A program made the translations under genes and the position numbers. A stretch of 9,761 nucleotides of DNA from Burkholderiales bacterium. GTDB lineage: Bacteria; Pseudomonadota; Gammaproteobacteria; Burkholderiales; Burkholderiaceae_C. Each line of letters begins with the position of its first letter. The first letter of the stretch is position 1. A model generated the notes under the pieces. The model was not told the DNA's origin and did not search any database. It saw only the letters and a list, made by a program, of their open reading frames with translations. Of the stretch, positions 6,975-9,761 are shown one piece after another. The stretch lies in the NCBI GenBank assembly GCA_025354615.1, contig JANXMO010000627.1, positions 1 to 9,761 of the forward strand, given 5' to 3'.

Positions 6975-7652
6975 TCACAACAAACTGGCGCCAATATTGA
7001 TCAGCAAAGCCAGCACCGTCGTGTTGAAAAGATAAGACAGGATGCAGTGCAGCACGCCAATGCGGCGCATCGGTTTAGAAACAAAGGCGACATCAGCGGT
7101 CTGGCCCGAGGTGCCGATGACGGATGCAAAGTAAAAGAAATCACCGTAGTCCGGTTCCTCATCACCGGGAAACTGCAGCCCTGGGGTGCGCTGATGAACC
7201 ATGGCGTTGTAGTAGTCATGCGCATAGTGAAGCGTGAACATCACTTGAATGAAGGCCCAGGACGACAGCACCGTGACGCCGGCCAGCGCAACGTGGGCTG
7301 TCTTGACAAAGCCCTGCATGTTTCTCACCACGACCAGTTCACCGGCAATCGCCACCAGGCTGGCAATGGTGGCCACGACGACCAGCGCCAGGATCACCTT
7401 CTTGCTTTCATCTTCCAGCTGCGAACGGTTGCGCATGTGATCGTTTGATGAACGCACCATCATGTGCGCGGCCAGCACCAGGTAGAGAACGACACCCGTG
7501 TTCCACCCGACCAGGCCCCGCGTGACGGCGTGAGTGGCCACATCACCCGGTAGCAAAACGCCCACCACCGCACCCACTGCCATCGCAACGAAGAGCCGCG
7601 GCCGGGTGCGCACCAGCCGAACGATTCGGTCGAATTGCCCCTTCAAATCCAT
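6975..7652 (-). CDS. DUF1345 family membrane protein
   Basis: Product of 225 residues. ATG (complement of 7650-7652) is preferred over the in-frame TTG ending at 7685, because the 11 residues added by the latter are polar and not conserved-looking; neither has a strong ribosome site. Hydrophobic helices lie at about 20-35, 47-66, 86-107, 119-141 and 200-222. A polar, charged loop NDHMRNRSQLEDESKK (70-85) and the segment DYGDFFYFASVIGTSGQTADV (169-188) before the last helix are hallmarks of the DUF1345 family, which has no established function. The last helix plus the preceding short loop looks like a pore-loop/inner-helix arrangement. The gene converges on the upstream operon with 6 nt between stops and diverges from the antiporter gene. 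An ion-related role would suit that neighbour but is not shown. The family call is confident. Confidence 0.85.
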   Translation of the reverse strand: MDLKGQFDRIVRLVRTRPRLFVAMAVGAVVGVLLPGDVATHAVTRGLVGWNTGVVLYLVLAAHMMVRSSNDHMRNRSQLEDESKKVILALVVVATIASLVAIAGELVVVRNMQGFVKTAHVALAGVTVLSSWAFIQVMFTLHYAHDYYNAMVHQRTPGLQFPGDEEPDYGDFFYFASVIGTSGQTADVAFVSKPMRRIGVLHCILSYLFNTTVLALLINIGASLL

Positions 7653-7863
7653 GTTTCTGTCATCTTTGGGTGTTGATGGCGGCAATGCCGGCGCGTTGGC
7701 CAGTCAGCCGAAATTTGCCCGTATGGGTTGCGGTTGCGGCGACACTGCGCGCATAACTGGCCGATACGGCCGGCGGCACCTCGGCACCGCCGCCTTTGTC
7801 TCCTCAGCACCATTCTTACCGACAGAAGCACACACCAACACCCAAGAGCACGTACAAAAAGCG
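7653..7863. promoter_or_regulatory. Divergent intergenic region between DUF1345 and antiporter genes
   Basis: These 211 nt must hold the promoters of both divergent genes. A weak sigma70-like candidate toward the antiporter is TTGCGG at 7728-7733 with CATAAC at 7752-7757 (18-nt spacing); the TTGCGG is directly repeated at 7734-7739. I found no convincing operator palindrome, riboswitch or small gene. Frames that stay open through this stretch do so because of high GC and have no conserved content. Neither flanking start has a strong Shine-Dalgarno. Confidence 0.35.
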
Positions 7864-9571
7864 ATGGACCACAACCTTTCACTGATCACCACACTGGCCG
7901 CCGGCTTCGGCCTGGCACTTGTTTTTGGTTTCCTGGCGCAACGCCTCAAGTTACCGGCACTGGTCGGCTACCTGTTGGCCGGCATCGTCATCGGCCCCGC
8001 CACACCCGGCTTCGTGGCAGATGTGTCGATTGCCTCGCAGCTGTCGGAAATCGGCGTGATGTTGTTGATGTTCGGCGTCGGGTTGCACTTTTCGCTGGCC
8101 GATCTGCTGGCGGTCAAACGCATTGCCGTGCCTGGCGCCGTCGTGCAGATGAGCCTGGCCACGCTGCTGGGCATGGGCCTGGCGTGGTCCTGGGGCTGGC
8201 ACTGGGGCGCCGGCCTGGTGTTCGGCCTGTCGCTGTCGTGCGCCAGCACCGTCGTGCTGCTGAAGGCGCTGGAGGCGCGCCGCAGCATCGACACGATGAA
8301 CGGCCGCATTGCCATCGGCTGGCTGGTGGTCGAGGACCTGGCGACGGTGATCGTGCTGGTGCTGCTGCCGCCTTTGGCCGGGGTGTTGGGTGCCAGCGGA
8401 GCGCCTGTGCAGAGTGCGCCGCTGTGGCTCACCCTCGGGCAAACGCTGCTGCAGGTGGGCGGCTTCGTTGCGCTGATGTTGGTCGTCGGGCGGCGGGCGC
8501 TGCCGTGGCTGCTGTGGCAAGTGGCCAAAACCGGCTCGCGCGAGCTGTTCACGCTGGCCATCGTCACGATTGCCATCAGCATTGCTTATGGCGCCGGCGC
8601 GCTGTTCGGCGTGTCCTTTGCGCTCGGTGCGTTCTTCGCCGGCATGGTGATGCGCGAATCGGAGTTCAGCCACCGCGCGGCGGAAGAATCGCTGCCGCTG
8701 CGGGACGCCTTCGCGGTGCTGTTCTTCGTCCGCCGTCGGCATGCTGTTCGACCCTCATGTGTTGCTTGACAAACCGCTGCAGGTGCTGGCGGTGGTGGGC
8801 ATCATCGTGGTGGGCAAGTCGGTGGCAGCGGCAGCGCTAGTGCTGGCGTTTCGCTACCCGTTGAACACCGCCCTGGCCGTGGCGGCCAGCCTGGGGCAGA
8901 TCGGGGAGTTCTCTTTCATCCTCGCCGGCATGGGCCGTTCACTCGGCCTGCTGCCCGCGGAAGGCATGAGTCTGGTGTTGGCTGGCGCCTTGATTTCGAT
9001 CGCCATCAACCCGTTTCTGTTCAGCGCCATCACGCCGCTGACGCGCTGGGTGCTGAAACGCTCTGAACGCGCGCGCCAGCTTGAGCGCCGCGATGATCCG
9101 TATGCCGAACTGCCGCGCACCACCGAGCAGCACTACCTCGCCGGCCAGGTGGTGCTGGCCGGCTATGGACGGGTGGGCCGGCACATTGCGCAGGCATTGC
9201 AAACGCGCGGCATTCCCTACGTCGTTGCCGAGCAGAACCGTGAACGCGTGGAAGCACTGCGCCGGGACGGCATCGCCGCTGTGTCGGGGGATGCCGCCGA
9301 CGCCGCCGTGCTCGTGCAAGCGCACATTGCCAAAGCCGCCCTCCTCGTCATCGCCACCTCGGACCCGTTGAGCGTTCGCCGCATGGCTGAAACCGCCCGC
9401 ACCCTCAATCCCGGCATCGAAATCGTGCTGCGCACCCACACCGAAGAAGAGTCCCGCCTGCTGCGCAACGACGGCGTGGGAACGGTGTTTTTGGGCGAAG
9501 AGGAACTGGCCAAAAGCATGACATCGCACGTGTTGCAGCGGTTTGACAAGGTGCCGGAACAACAGGGCTGA
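7864..9571 (+). pseudogene. ybaL: YbaL/KefB-type CPA2 cation:proton antiporter, broken by a +1 frameshift
   Basis: From ATG 7864 the sequence runs in one frame to about 8730, then continues in the next frame to TGA 9569-9571. Removing one base near 8730 restores 568 residues, close to the 558 of E. coli YbaL. As it stands the first frame ends at 8769 after a short nonsense tail. Seen in the 5' part: LPALVGYLLAGIVIGP and FVADVSIASQLSEIGVMLLMFGVGLHFSLADL, near-identical in pattern to YbaL, then GWLVVEDL with Glu157-Asp158 in the transport path. In the 3' part: GMLFDP, GQIGEFSFILAG, and a TrkA-N/RCK domain with GYGRVG at restored residues 433-438, ADxDxxR-like AEQNRERV and GDAADAAVL, then EIVLRTHTEEE. 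The family exchanges K+ or Na+ for H+ across the inner membrane, gated by nucleotide binding at the RCK domain. Both halves show no other damage, so a recent mutation or a sequencing error is likely. The family call is very sure; the symbol rests on resemblance only. Confidence 0.85.
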
Positions 9572-9581
9572 CGACAACGCC

Positions 9582-9617
9582 GGCCGCACTTTCCGGGCTC
9601 GCGCGGCCCCGTTTTTT
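9582..9617 (+). terminator. Rho-independent terminator after the antiporter gene
   Basis: GGCCGC (9582-9587) pairs with GCGGCC (9603-9608), and an alternative smaller stem GGGCT/GGCCC lies inside it; six Ts follow at 9612-9617. It starts 11 nt after the antiporter stop, and the next gene begins 31 nt after the T-run, so it should separate the two transcripts. Confidence 0.6.
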
Positions 9618-9647
9618 CAACAAGCGCGACGAGGAGTGACCATTGGC

Positions 9648-9761
9648 ATGAAAAACAGCACCAACAAAAATCCACCGGCATCCGAGCGTATAGACGCGCG
9701 AATTGCGGCGCTGGGCGACTGGCGGGGCGAGCTGCTTTCACAGCTGCGCGCGCTGGTGAAA
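9648..9761 (+). CDS. DUF1801 domain protein, 5' part only
   Basis: The first 38 residues are present and the frame is open at the window edge. The start is ATG 9648, with GAGGAG at 9631-9636 (11-nt spacing, rather long); the in-frame GTG at 9636 overlaps that site and is unlikely. After a short polar leader, residues 11-38 read ASERIDARIAALGDWRGELL and on, the typical N-terminal helix of DUF1801/YdhG-like proteins, which are small cytoplasmic proteins of unknown function with a frataxin-like fold. The terminator upstream suggests it has its own promoter, for which there is little room; I see no clear one. The catalytic or binding part lies outside the window. Confidence 0.75.
   Translation, partial: MKNSTNKNPPASERIDARIAALGDWRGELLSQLRALVK

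Noticed and set aside
7534..7863. In-frame extension upstream of the antiporter start
   Set aside because: It overlaps the DUF1345 gene on the other strand and lacks conserved sequence; the protein from ATG 7864 aligns from its first residues with YbaL.

Overview
The window is a high-GC stretch with dense, same-strand gene packing, stop/start overlaps and Burkholderiales-like protein sequences. It most likely comes from a betaproteobacterial chromosome (Comamonadaceae/Rubrivivax-like); this is judged from composition and protein style, not from a marker gene. I see no rRNA, tRNA, CRISPR array, insertion sequence or phage gene.

Region 1 (1-6968, all on +) is a run of six genes. First is the 3' part of a large exported PHP/DUF3604-like protein. 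After a 77-nt gap holding a perfect hairpin come a PCuAC-fold (copper chaperone-like) exported protein, a membrane-anchored parvulin-like protein, a HupE/UreJ-type membrane protein with a periplasmic N-terminal domain, a small 2OG-Fe(II) oxygenase-like protein and an 871-residue membrane protein fused to a spermidine-synthase-like SAM-binding domain. From 1463 on, the genes are 4 nt apart or overlap (ATGA, ATGA, then 31 nt or TTGA), so they are probably co-transcribed and translationally coupled. The first four look like a cell-envelope module, possibly for metal or exported-protein handling. The last two encode cytoplasmic or membrane-linked enzymatic domains of unknown substrate. Several members have lost the residues that define the textbook activity of their fold: the PCuAC ligands, the parvulin histidines and the spermidine synthase polyamine site. 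Family names should therefore not be read as functions.

Region 2 (6975-7652, on -) is a four- or five-TM DUF1345 protein that converges on the operon with only 6 nt between stop codons. It diverges, across a 211-nt intergenic region, from region 3.

Region 3 (7864-9571, on +) is a YbaL/KefB-type CPA2 monovalent cation:proton antiporter with a C-terminal TrkA-N (RCK) domain. It is split by a single-base insertion near 8730; both halves are otherwise fully conserved, so this is a recent mutation or a sequence error. A Rho-independent terminator follows. The window ends in the first 38 codons of a DUF1801 protein.
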